A stretch of DNA of 64,000 bases, from contig OY294067.1 in the NCBI GenBank assembly GCA_958510875.1, forward strand, positions 59,966,039-60,030,038, given 5' to 3'. This document shows, in pieces, positions 47,311 to 58,600 of the stretch. The position numbers and the translations under genes are program-made. The number at the start of each line of letters is the position of its first letter. Position 1 is the stretch's first letter. The DNA is from Endomychus coccineus. Lineage: Eukaryota > Arthropoda > Insecta > Coleoptera > Endomychidae. Under the pieces are notes generated by a model that was not told where the DNA came from, made no database searches, and saw only the letters and a program-made list of their open reading frames with translations.

Positions 47311-48153
47311 CTGAACCTTTCATATGTATTGCAAGCAATTCACCTGTAAAGTTGATTAAGCCTACATGAATACCTGAATTTTCCGACGTCAATGTCTCAT
47401 CATGGCCTCGTAACGTCACTTCAGACATCACGTCTTCGCATTGAATTCACACACTGTACACCATGAAAGCAAGACGTTTACTGGAGATACGCCGCTTTGT
47501 GTCCCAAACCGATGATATAAGCGCGTATGGCGAAGATAACCCAATCATAATTGAAATAGGTACACTTCAGAACATTCCCCGGAACATAGTTTTAAACGTT
47601 AGCATTGCATGCGCCTGACGTGCAGGATAAAATAATGCACTGAGTTACATGCGAATTTCTTTCTGTGTTTATCTTGGTGGTTGGGTGCCCTTTAGTACCA
47701 GCCGCCATTGCAATGATGAGGTAATGAAAAATAGAAGTGTACATTAAAGATTTTATTTCATTAGCAATATAACAAAAATCAATTAATTTACTTAATGTTC
47801 TATTTATTCATGTAGTTGATTCTGCAATTATTATATTGACGTAATTTATAAATTAATATAAAATTAAGGTAAAGATGTAAAGTATCTGTATTATTGTATT
47901 ACGATTCTATCTGAGAACCATATCACGAGAAATGGATTTTTATATGATTACTTCAGTAGTTAGAGGCAGAGTATGACCAATAACATAATAATGAATCTTG
48001 CAATTTGAAACTTCCACATCAATACTAAATTTAGGTGACGAAAATGACAATCAAGTGAACTAGTATATCAGCTTGGGGTACAGTACTCCAGATTGGTAGT
48101 ACAATAGAATGTGAAATGGAGCCTACATGTTCATACAACAATTTCAACAATAT
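47311..48153. other. Downstream region of ING3
   Basis: AT-rich; probably includes the ING3 3' UTR next to 48154. No other feature recognised. Confidence 0.4.
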
Positions 48154-51100
48154 TTAATTTTTACGACCTCCTCTTCGCTTCATTGTTGCTGTACATACTG
48201 GGCAATACCATTTACCTTTAGGTGGTGCTGTGATACCCACACATGGATAATGAAACCACTCGGAGGCACACTAAAAGAACAGAAAGAATGGTTGTAGTGC
48301 GCCAAAATTATCAACGGAAATGGCTGAAAGTTGATTTTGTGAATGTGTTCTTGATCATATATTTTCATCATTACTCCTAAAATTCTTGGAGAATAATGGA
48401 TACTGAATTTACTGAAAACAATTCCATTTTGGATGAACTGTGATCAACCGATCACTAACGTCCCTCACTTTTGTTAAATTTATGATTCAAATTTGAAAAT
48501 TTATTCAAATGATCTACATCTGCTAATTTACATGGAAACTAGGACACAAGTAAATATTCAGTAAAGTACTTACTTCTTCGTTATCACATGCTACCATGTC
48601 ACCATATGATACTTGATTACACAAGCAATACCTAGGTTCATTCGGATCATACGTCCATTCTCCATCTGTTACTTCTGCATTCTGGGAAGCTACATCCACT
48701 GGTGGTGATTCTAAAGCTGGTGTGACAACTGTTGGTGTTACTACAGTTTGCACAGTTGAAGTAGATGAGCTTGAACTGTTATTCGACCATTTTCTGGAGC
48801 ATAAAATATACAAGTCAAATCACTTGTATTTTGCCAAGTATCTGTTAATAGCATATCAATAAAGTTTGGAACTGAAGTCAAAATTAATTGTACTATTCTC
48901 TTCAAATCTTTCTTATTATTAATTTTTTTCCAAATATATAGGCTGTTCCTTAATGATATGCGAATATTTTAAGGGGCGCTCTGTTTTTGATACACAGGGT
49001 GGCAAAGTTTTATTTTTTTAGGTTTTTTCAAAATCTAGAAAATGGTTTGAGGTATTGAGCTGAGTTTTAGGACAGATTAATGTGACTTAGAAACACGTTT
49101 TTTCACTTAATAAGCTGTTTTAAAATTTAATCAGTATGATAGCTATAGGTTAGCCTTACTGCAATTTTAACAAAAAAAGTGGTACGCCACAGAGCTTTTT
49201 CGATCTAGATTTTTTTTTTGAATAGTCTGGTCAATTCTGTATGAAAAGTATTTCGCCAGATGCGTCTTTTTTGAGTAAAAAAATAAAAACCGTTGTATTT
49301 ACTGAAAAAATTAATGGAATTATTGATGAATACAATATTGTAATAAATCAGTTGACCACTGTCACTTGAGTTTGTCATTCCTCATTTTCAAGTAAGTCTG
49401 CGTCGTTCAAATCGGTTCGCTGTAAGTATCTTATTATTACAATTCTGTTAACAATGGTGAGTTATTCAAATGTGAAAATAGCAGAAATGCATTACGTTTA
49501 TGGCCTAGCCGACGGTAATGCAGAGAAAGCCGGACGTATTTATCATCCAATCGTGCTTTGCTGATAGCCGAACCTATTCTAATGTTCGTCGTTGTTTTGT
49601 AGAAACTGGCAATTACCACAAAGGTACATCTGAAGGTAGACCTTTAAGTGTAAGAACACCAGAAATTGAAGAAGCGGTGCTGCACGAAGTCGATGAACAT
49701 TCTTCTGAAACCCATATGAGGAAGATGAAACTTTTAACAGAGATTTTACAAAGCGTGTGACATTTTGTCAGTGGTATCTTCATAATGTTGCTCAAAATCC
49801 GCAATTTGAATCACACATTCTGTTTACAGATGAAGCTAATTTCTCAAGAGATGCAATTAAACATTTCCACAACAATCATTTGTGGGCTGATGAAAATTCT
49901 CACGTCACAACCGAAACCCATTTTCAGCACCAATTTTCTGTGAACCTATGGACAGGAATCATTGGTGACTACTTTATTAGCCCATTCTTTCTACCGGGAC
50001 GATTTGACGGACAATCTTACTGCAATTTCCTTCAAGAACAATTGCCTTTGCTGCTTGAGGATGTCCCGTTAGCAACAAGAAGCCAAATGGGGCACATGCA
50101 CGATGGCGCACCAGCACACAACTGTTTTATCCAAATCGTTGGATTGGCCGTTGTGAGGCGCAAGAATGGCCACCAAGGTCTCCCGACTTCAATAGTTTAG
50201 ACTTCTGTAGAGGAATTGGAAGAAATAATAGTTGCAGCACTCCAGGAATATTTCAATGAGTGCGCAATTCCATGAAGGCCGGAGGGGGCCATTTTCAGCA
50301 ACTTTTGTAATAATAGTTAGGTTCTAGTGTTATGTTAATTTTGTATGTTGTTAGATTTTGTTGACATTATCCCCGGCCAATTAGATTTTTATTTTTTTTA
50401 CTAGAAAACGGCGCACCTAGCGAAAATATCTCTGAGCCTTATCATACAAAATTGACCAGGGTATCCAAGAAAAATATCTAGATCGAAAAAGATTATACCA
50501 CTTTTTTTGTTAACATTGCTGTAAGGCTAACACATAAAAACGACACTGATTAAATTTTAAAACAACTTAAAAAGCGTGTTCTTAAGTAACATTAATATGT
50601 CCCAAAACTCAGCTCAATATCTCAAACCAATTTCTCGATTTTTGAAAAAACCTAAAAAAAAATTAATTTTCCATCCTGTATAACGAAAACAGAGCAGAGC
50701 GTTTTAGGACAGGTTAATAGGAAATTTGTTACTTAAAATCGACCCGGGAATCACCCCTCAAAATATTCGCATATCATTATTTTTTTGATTGATTATTTCA
50801 CTCGAACTGTTCAGTATTTTAATTTACTCTGAATCTACTTTATGAAAGGCAATTTAGTTCATTGATTATTTGGCATGTTAAATATAAATGATTAGATTCT
50901 CAGTACTTTTTAGTGTATTTTTGTGAGTATGTTATTTATTCCATTGTGATTATTTTATTATTGAATAGTTTCGGCATTAAGAATGTGTAAATAATAAATC
51001 TATTACTGTCTATATTTATGTTGAAATTACCTTCATTAGAAGGTCATAATGATAAATTTCCTACGAATCCGTTAGGAACATTTTCTTAATCAAGTGAATG

Positions 51101-54100
51101 CATATTGTTTTATGTGTATAATGTATATTCTTGTTTGGATATAACCTTAAAATTGTGATAGACAAAATTAGTCACTAGCAGCAGTCTCATTCACCAAATT
51201 ACTTAGTTGAAGTTCTCTACAGCATATATGATTACGAAAAGCACAGATTCATAATGCACAAGCCAATAGTTCAACGTTCATAATCAGTACCTATTTAATA
51301 TAACAAAGATACATTCTGACGCGTAACTCATCCCAAAGAAGAAATAAATTCCCCTTCTATCCAGAAAGTGTGACTAAAATAATAATCAAATACCAAGCTT
51401 CTTAATAAAAGATTGCGCTTCTGTGTTTGTTGTCCCATTACAGATTTTGTACAATCTCAGTTTGAAATCTAATGAATTTCCTAGTGTTTGGAAAAAAGCA
51501 AAGATTATTCCCATTCACAAATCTAGTGATGTTGGAAATATACTCAATTATCGTCCAATTGCGATATCGTCTAACTTATCTAAGGTCTTTGAGATGTGTC
51601 TGTATCAACGCATTTATAGTACTTTCTCACATATGATATCACCATACCAGCATGGATTTGTCCAAAAGAGATGTACGGTTACGAATTTTACTTGTTTGAA
51701 CACGTATATTGCTGCTATTCTTGACAACCAAGGACAGATTGACGTATTATATACAGATTTTTCGAAGGCCTTTGATAAACTTGATCACACTATTCTTCTA
51801 GGCAAGCTCAAATCCATTGGATTTAATACCTCCTTAGTAGCGTTTTTTGCTCATACCTCATTAATAGATCGCAGTTTGTGCAGCACTGCGGTCAAAGATC
51901 AAATTCATTTATCGCCAAATCCGGTGTGTGTCAAGGTTCAAATCTTGGTCCTATACTGTTCCTGTTATTTATTAATGATTTGACTGAAACCATAATCGGA
52001 TTGAAAATAATTTTTGCTGATGACTTGAAAATATTTTTAGAAATAAAGACCATAGATGACTCCTATGCACTACAAAATGATCTTGACAATATTTTTGAAT
52101 GGTGCGCCAACAATAAATTAAGTCTAAATATTAGTGAATGTTGTTTTGTTAGCTTCAGTCGTAAAGTCCATCCTATTTTGTTCGATTATCTTTTAGATTC
52201 AGTAATCATTTCTCATAATACTACAGTCAAAGACTTAGGTGTTTTATACGATCATCAGTTCACTTTTAATTTACATATAAGTGATATGTGTGCTAAAGCT
52301 AATAGAACTTTAGGGTTTGTACTTAGGCATTCCAAATATTTCAACAATTTAGAGGTACTACAAACACTATTCAATTCATTGGTTAGACCAAAACTGGAAT
52401 ATGCTTCACTCATCTGGAACCCTCAGTATAAATTCCAGATTACACTAATTAAGAGCATTCAACATAAATATTTGAAATATCTCTGGTTTAGAACTTTCAA
52501 TATCTTTCCTAGGAGAGGTTTTGACCAATTATTATTATCTATTTTTGATTGCTTGACACTTGAACTGAGAAGAAGAATAAGGAGCACAAAATTCCTCCAT
52601 AATTTGTTGAATAATAATATTGAAAGCAGTTACATATTAGGTAAATTAAATTTTGTTGTACCTAGATTATCTTCTCGCTGTCCCTTAACATTTTACAATG
52701 TTACGTTTGATACAAACGTATCATCTAGATGTCCGATATATGTCATGACAACAAACTCTAATGTTATTTGTTCACAATGTGACTTATTTTTCAATAGTAT
52801 TCAGTATCTTATAAGTGTGGTCAGGTGAGGTTATTTATTTACCACCACGTAATTTGAAAATTTAGCCAGTGTATTTTCATTATTCCTATAAGATATTATT
52901 TTTGTTATATATTTCTTGTTATTGTTTATATTACGTTGCTCTGTATTGTTTGTCCTATAATTGGGTTAACCTGTTGGGCATATATATACTAAATAAATAA
53001 GTGTTCAGCAACACATACTTTTGTTTCTTCTTATTGTTGGCATGATCTTGTTGAATGGCCTGAATTGCTGTTTGAGCAGCACCAGCTAATTCTCTACCTA
53101 TACTGAATTCATGGCCATGTGCCCCTGTATTTATTGCTTCATATGAAGCCTTCAAACTTGCAGTTCTCCGTCCTTGTTGCATCTGAAATCAAAGATAAAT
53201 AGAAAATCCAATTCTCTATATTTCTTCTTCTTTCTTACACTTCTTAAATAAAATATGTTCCCTTAATTGCTAATTATAGATATTTCATAGGATTAGAAGC
53301 GGTAATTTTTCATTTGTTTGTTCAATTTATTATACCTGTTGTGTAGCTGCAATAGCCTGAGAGGCAGCTGCTGCGATGGCAGGTCCTGCTCCAATATGTC
53401 CTAAATTGTATGTCATATTACTCGTGGAAACAGGAGTTGGCTGTGCAACAACAGCATGTCTTGTCTCGACTAACGGTGGTGGTGCAACGGTTTGTCGCTT
53501 TTCGGCATATGAAGATTGCATTGAATTGCTGCTATCTCGTCTCTTCTCTGCACGTGGACGATACCTGAAATTGTTGGAACTTATTTGAGAAATGTGGTAA
53601 TTGTTTTTGTTTATGATTTTAAGCACTTACCTTTCATACCTATTTTCTTTTTGTTGCATAGAAGAAATGCTTGGGGTAGTGACTGGAGCATCTAGTTCCA
53701 GAGAACGTTTTTCCAAAACTTCGGTAATACCTTTATTGTCTGCTTCTAATTCGCATTTAAATTTATGTAATTCTGTATCTAACCTCCGTAAATATTTGTC
53801 TACCAATTCGTACATCTGGTTGGCTAAATGAACCTTGAAAATGATGGTTGCATTAAAAAATGTGCATTTACCTTTATCTATTTAGGCCAATAAATGGAAA
53901 ACTTAAGGCAAAATATTGTATGAACTCAATATTGGTTCAGATGGCTATTTTCATTCTATTATCAGCTTTATTTAGTTTTAGTGTTCAAACATCGAATAAT
54001 CGTTTAAAAAAAAATTGGAATGGCACATCACAATCTATAGCTTCACCAATTACACCACTTTGGTAACATTCAAGTTTTATAGTTAGATGGGTAGATTAGA

Positions 54101-55296
54101 CTTTAGGGTTTCAATATTCCACGTTCATAGTAAAAATAGAAACTTAAAGATCGATATGTTTTTGTTCGTGTAATAGCAAAAAAAATTCAATGTGATGATT
54201 ATTATAATTCTAACAGGTTTAGAGAGCATTTTTATCATGTTTGTACTGAGTCTGCTGTAGCACACTTTGTCTTACAATCAAGACATCAGGACTTGCCTCT
54301 TAAAATACAGTCACGAACATTGGTAGCTATAGAAACATATAAACACCATCTTCTGATAAATTTTGATATATTTTCCATTGAAATTCATTATTACAAGTAC
54401 TTCAATAAACCTAGGTCATCTCCAGGTACAGCTAGATATTATTTGCTAGCTCACTAGGATTAATGACTACCTGGAATACTTGAAATTTATTTTTAGCCTG
54501 TAATGCTTTTATTCTAAGAAACAGTATAATATCCGTTTTATTACTGGTTCTAATAATTTACTCTTATCCTAATTTTTACCTAACTATTTTGCATTGTTTC
54601 GTAATCATAGTGTTGAATTCAGTTTACATGTCATTGATAATAAACAAAAGCACTATAGATAAGTTATAATTTAAGTGGAAAAAGGATGAGGTGGTGCAAA
54701 CAAAATTACATTTGTTTTTGTTTTTTTCATGCCATAGCAAGATTTCACTTTATAAAATAACTATTGTCAAAATCTACTCCAAATCCATATATACAACAAA
54801 ACTGGTAAATATTTGAATCGCATAAAACCTCATTCTGATGTCCTCTTATGTCAACATCCATATTAGGGGGTATTGCCAATTTGATAAAGAAGTCAAGAGA
54901 TATAACACAAATGTCATCTTTATTTTATGAACTAGGCAAGTATACCTTCTCATCAGCATCTTCCAGGGTTTTATAGTACTCTTTTCCAATTGCTTTGAAT
55001 TCAGCTTCGACATTTTGAGGGGTTTCACTGTTAGGATAACGTTTACAGTCATTGAAAAAAATTTTCACTCGTTTCTCAAGTTCATCCATGTTATCTGGAA
55101 AAAGTGATTAACAAATGCGTCTGGAACAAACTAACATAATTACTCTGCACAGACAAATCCATTTCTCTCATTTCGGTAAATCGATCACGTAGCTCCTGAG
55201 GTAAATGTTCTATCACTATAAAGAAAATAGAAATTAGCAAATTGTAAGCCTTGTTGATGTCGCCTTACTTTCAAGATAGTCTTCTAAGTACAGCAT
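48154..55296 (-). CDS. Ing3: ING3, inhibitor of growth protein 3 (8 exons, complete)
   Basis: Nuclear histone-mark reader and subunit of the NuA4/Tip60 acetyltransferase complex. Exons on the minus strand: 55296-55269, 55215-55144, 55094-54946, 53833-53631, 53564-53336, 53182-53019, 48793-48574 and 48270-48154. Phases agree throughout, giving 393 residues (human ING3 is slightly longer). Residues 1-~105 form the ING N-terminal coiled-coil ([58 protein letters not shown]). The middle is Ala/Gln- and Ser/Thr-rich. The C-terminal PHD finger (residues ~335-390) has the full C4HC3 set: [17 protein letters not shown], then [12 protein letters not shown] and KGKWYCPVC, ending KRRGGRKN. Intron 6 is 4.2 kb and holds a Tc1-like element and a LINE; the others are short (49 bp for intron 2). 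Divergent from BLOC1S3. Confidence 0.96.
48939..50782 (+). mobile_element. Tc1/IS630-type transposon with decayed transposase
   Basis: Inverted ends share TAATGATATGCGAATATTTT at 48951 and (inverted) 50761-50780. The transposase starts at 49454 ([20 protein letters not shown], an N-terminal HTH). Frameshifts near 49540 and 49755 break it. It then reads [20 protein letters not shown] (first Asp), [20 protein letters not shown] and [10 protein letters not shown] (second Asp); a frameshift near 50120 precedes [14 protein letters not shown] (third position). Intron 6 of ING3, opposite strand to the gene. A truncated relative is at 57540-58282. Confidence 0.88.
50783..51414. other. ING3 intron 6 spacer
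   Basis: 51343-51400 weakly resembles the outer part of the PLE family C terminal repeat. Otherwise AT-rich, unrecognised. Confidence 0.35.
51415..53000 (+). pseudogene. LINE (jockey-like) with reverse transcriptase, one frameshift
   Basis: 5'-truncated. Frame 1 to about 51900: [65 protein letters not shown] (motif A Asp). After a +/-1 shift: [20 protein letters not shown] (motif B) and [10 protein letters not shown] (motif C), ending at a stop at 52826 after the [12 protein letters not shown] tail. The 3' end is an ACTAAATAAATAA-type tail at about 52985-53000. It lies antisense in ING3 intron 6, with its tail only ~17 bp from the exon 6 donor. Confidence 0.9.
53834..54945. other. ING3 intron 3
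   Basis: AT-rich intron. A plus-strand block at 54190-54360 ([18 protein letters not shown]) has a faint GIY-YIG-like look but cannot be assigned. Confidence 0.4.
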
Positions 55297-55649
55297 TTTG
55301 TTGCAGGAAGTATGGTATTTATGATACAATTTGTTGTTGTACCTTATTTATTTCCAAACAAAACAGGTAACTTAACCTTAACTGTGAAGTGAAATGTCAA
55401 TTGTCTTGATGTCTTGTCACTGTTGTCAGTAGTCAGTAGAACTATCAACCAGAAATAAAGAAGAGTTTCAACAAATATGGATAATATTCCGTGGTTTCCG
55501 TACTATCAGAGATGGATGGTAAACGCAAATGATATCAATATTATGATGTTGTCAATTATGTCAAATCGTTCCTAATCCTAACCTTAAAGTAACAACCTAA
55601 CAACTAACAATAAGAATAAATCCTTCTTTCGTGTTGTCTTATTATCACA
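55297..55649. promoter_or_regulatory. Bidirectional ING3/BLOC1S3 promoter region (353 bp)
   Basis: Lies between the divergent start codons. Both 5' UTRs and promoters must fall here unless a 5' non-coding exon exists. No clear TATA box was defined. Confidence 0.65.
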
Positions 55650-58600
55650 ATGAGTAAGCCATTAATTATTAGTGGAGAGGCATCTGAAACTGACAGTGAG
55701 GAAGAGGTTTTAGTTCATAACATGGTAGGTAAGTTGAAATGAAATTAATAACTGAAGCGCTAACAGTAGAATTTAACAATAGATAGATGTAGGCACCACA
55801 TCATTTATAATTTCAGTTTGGATAAATAAACCAAATAAATATATAGGTAACGATTTTATTTGGCCATCAAAATATATAAATGGTTCATAGTCGTGGAGCT
55901 AACGACATTTTCAATGTCATTTATGTAGTAATTTTTCTTTACATTGAGTTACGTTTGCTGTTAAATGGCACTGCTTACAGTGCACCTCCTGTTTTTTTGT
56001 AATTTAGGAGAGCTTAGAACATTAATAAATAATTTAAAAAAAAATATGTTATACTATCTTGATATTCGCGAGCTTTTTAATTAACATGAAACTATGTCAA
56101 AAAATACTGCCCATATTTTTTTATATGTTCAATACACCCGCATACAAACGCGGAAAGACAAAAAAAAATTAAAATTTCGATCAAAATGCTAGTACCTACT
56201 ACTTGAAATTCAACATGGTTTAGTTATAAAAGACTGGATTGCAGATGTAATGCATATGTGCTTACATTATTTCATTTCCTATTCAAAGTCATTTTAAGGG
56301 GTTTTCAAACTGCGAGAATCTACATCAGATAACGCGGGATTCTGTGCGTCATATTTAAATTGTTTCCGATGAAACCAGGCACGGAAACTTGTATATAGGT
56401 GGTATTGAGAGTCCATTATCCAGGAAATGCCGGGTTAGTGGGATCACTAGTTTAATGCACGTTAGAGAAATTGTGGGACGGGGTTCTTGAGGTACTTTGG
56501 AATAATTCTTTTGAAAATGCTAGTGAATTAGATCTCGGTGAAAGATCGTTGCCTGTAACTCGCAAGAAAGCGTCAAGAATAGATAATAATGTGTCTAATG
56601 CTGTTTTTTTTTGTTGAACCAAGAGATTAATAAAGACAAAAATTGTATGAGATTTTAGATCAAGTTGTAGTATCTTTTAAGACTCGTATTTAGTCTAATG
56701 ATAATAATCTTAACAAAAAATGTGATTAGTTCTTTGTTGGTAAGATATATGGTGAATTTATAACTGTATTTCACAAGGAAGACTTTGATGAAGATAGGCT
56801 TATTTTACATAGATATGTTTCTCGATATAACGACAGCTCTCATCGGATTGAAGCACGGTCGTATATACGGGTCTGGGAACTCGAGGCTTTTTCCTATGTG
56901 AGAAGTGAGTCCGCTAAGCGTCATCTGTTGCACAGGTGGCGCGACAGTCGAAGAATGATCTCTGGCACGTATACGATCGTGTTCTCACCATCGACATATA
57001 CATATATGTCGATGGTTCTCACTTGATGTGATTGTTGTCATACTTCGATCCAAGCGCTAGCTGGTGGCTGAGCGAGGGACTACGAGTTTGGCGACATGTA
57101 AGAGACTCATGTCAAACATACCAGTTCCCAGACCTGTATGTACGACCGTGGATTGAAGTATCCGCACTACGTTGACCGGGTACACAAAATGTGTTAAATG
57201 TCATGACACAACCAGCTTCCTCATTTGAAGCCGAATGTTCTTTCTCAGGACTAAGAAGATAAAAAAATAATTTAAGAAAACTTTGAATCTCAATGAACTC
57301 ATGGGTTAATTCGTAATTAAGAATCATATTCGAATAGTAAATTCTAATCTGTATTCGAAATGTATTGAAAAAAAAAACATAATTAAAGTGGGTTATCATT
57401 TCTTCAGTACCCCCAGTAACCTCACCTACCCCTCAACCCCTTTTCAATGCCCAGAAAAATTGCAAGTTTCCGTCCCTGGAATACTATAATTTTTGAATTT
57501 ACAATACAGAAGCATATTTGCAGATTTGGAGATTTGTAATTATGGTACTGATATAACAAAAAATCCACTTATATTCTCCAAACAATTTGGTGGCAAATGT
57601 TCAAGTTTATAGCGATATTTCTGGTGATAAATACGTCTGACTTTCTCTGCATTACCGTCGGCGAGGCCATACTTGTAATGCATTTCTGTTGTTTCCACAT
57701 TTGAATAATACACCATTGTTAACAAAATTGTAATAATAAGATACTTACAGCGAACAGATTTGAACGACACAGACTTACTTGAAAATGTGGGATGTCAAAC
57801 TCAAGTGACAGCGGCCAATTAGATTTATTGCAAAATTGTATTTATCAATAATTCCATTATGTTTTTCGGTCAATACAACGGTTTTTATTTTTTAACTCAA
57901 AAGAGGCGCATCTGGCGAAAACATCTCAGGAGAGTTTTTCCATATAGAATTGACTAGGTAAAAAAATATCTAGATCGAAGAAGCTCAGTGGCGTACCACT
58001 TTTTTGTTAAAATTGATGTAAGGCTAACCCATAACTGCGACACTGATTAAATTTTAAAACAACTTATTAAGTGAAAAAGCGTGTTCCTAAGTCACATTTA
58101 TCTGTCACTAAACTCAGCTCAATATCTCAAATCATTTTTTAAAAAAGCTAAAAGAAATAAAACTTTGCCACCCTGTATATCGAAAACATTATTATGACAG
58201 GTTTAGATGAACTTTTTTACTCAAAATTGACCCAGGAATCGCCCCTTAAAATTCTCGTATATCATTAGGGAACATCCTGTAGGAATATAAAAACGTGGTG
58301 TATTCTAGTTTTTTATACTTGCTACAGTTTATTTGAAGTGACAACATAATTTTTTAAGACTCTTTGTTTATAATATATATTTATAATATATCAGGTGAGC
58401 TATCAAAAACATTGGCGTAAATGACTATGTAAACCTTACTTTATACAGAGTAATTGATTTAATTCACACTTATTATAAAGTATCTGGTCTATGGTCGATA
58501 GATTTTAGGATTTTAGTAATTTTCCGCGAAACTCCGGAATTTTATTTTGTCGATTACGTTATTTGCCTTTATTACGTATAATGAGGGGAAGTAAAAATAG

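Noticed and set aside
54180..54420. GIY-YIG-like C-terminal block in ING3 intron 3
   Set aside because: Only one short stretch (ESAVAHFVL) fits; no upstream GIY or YIG motif.
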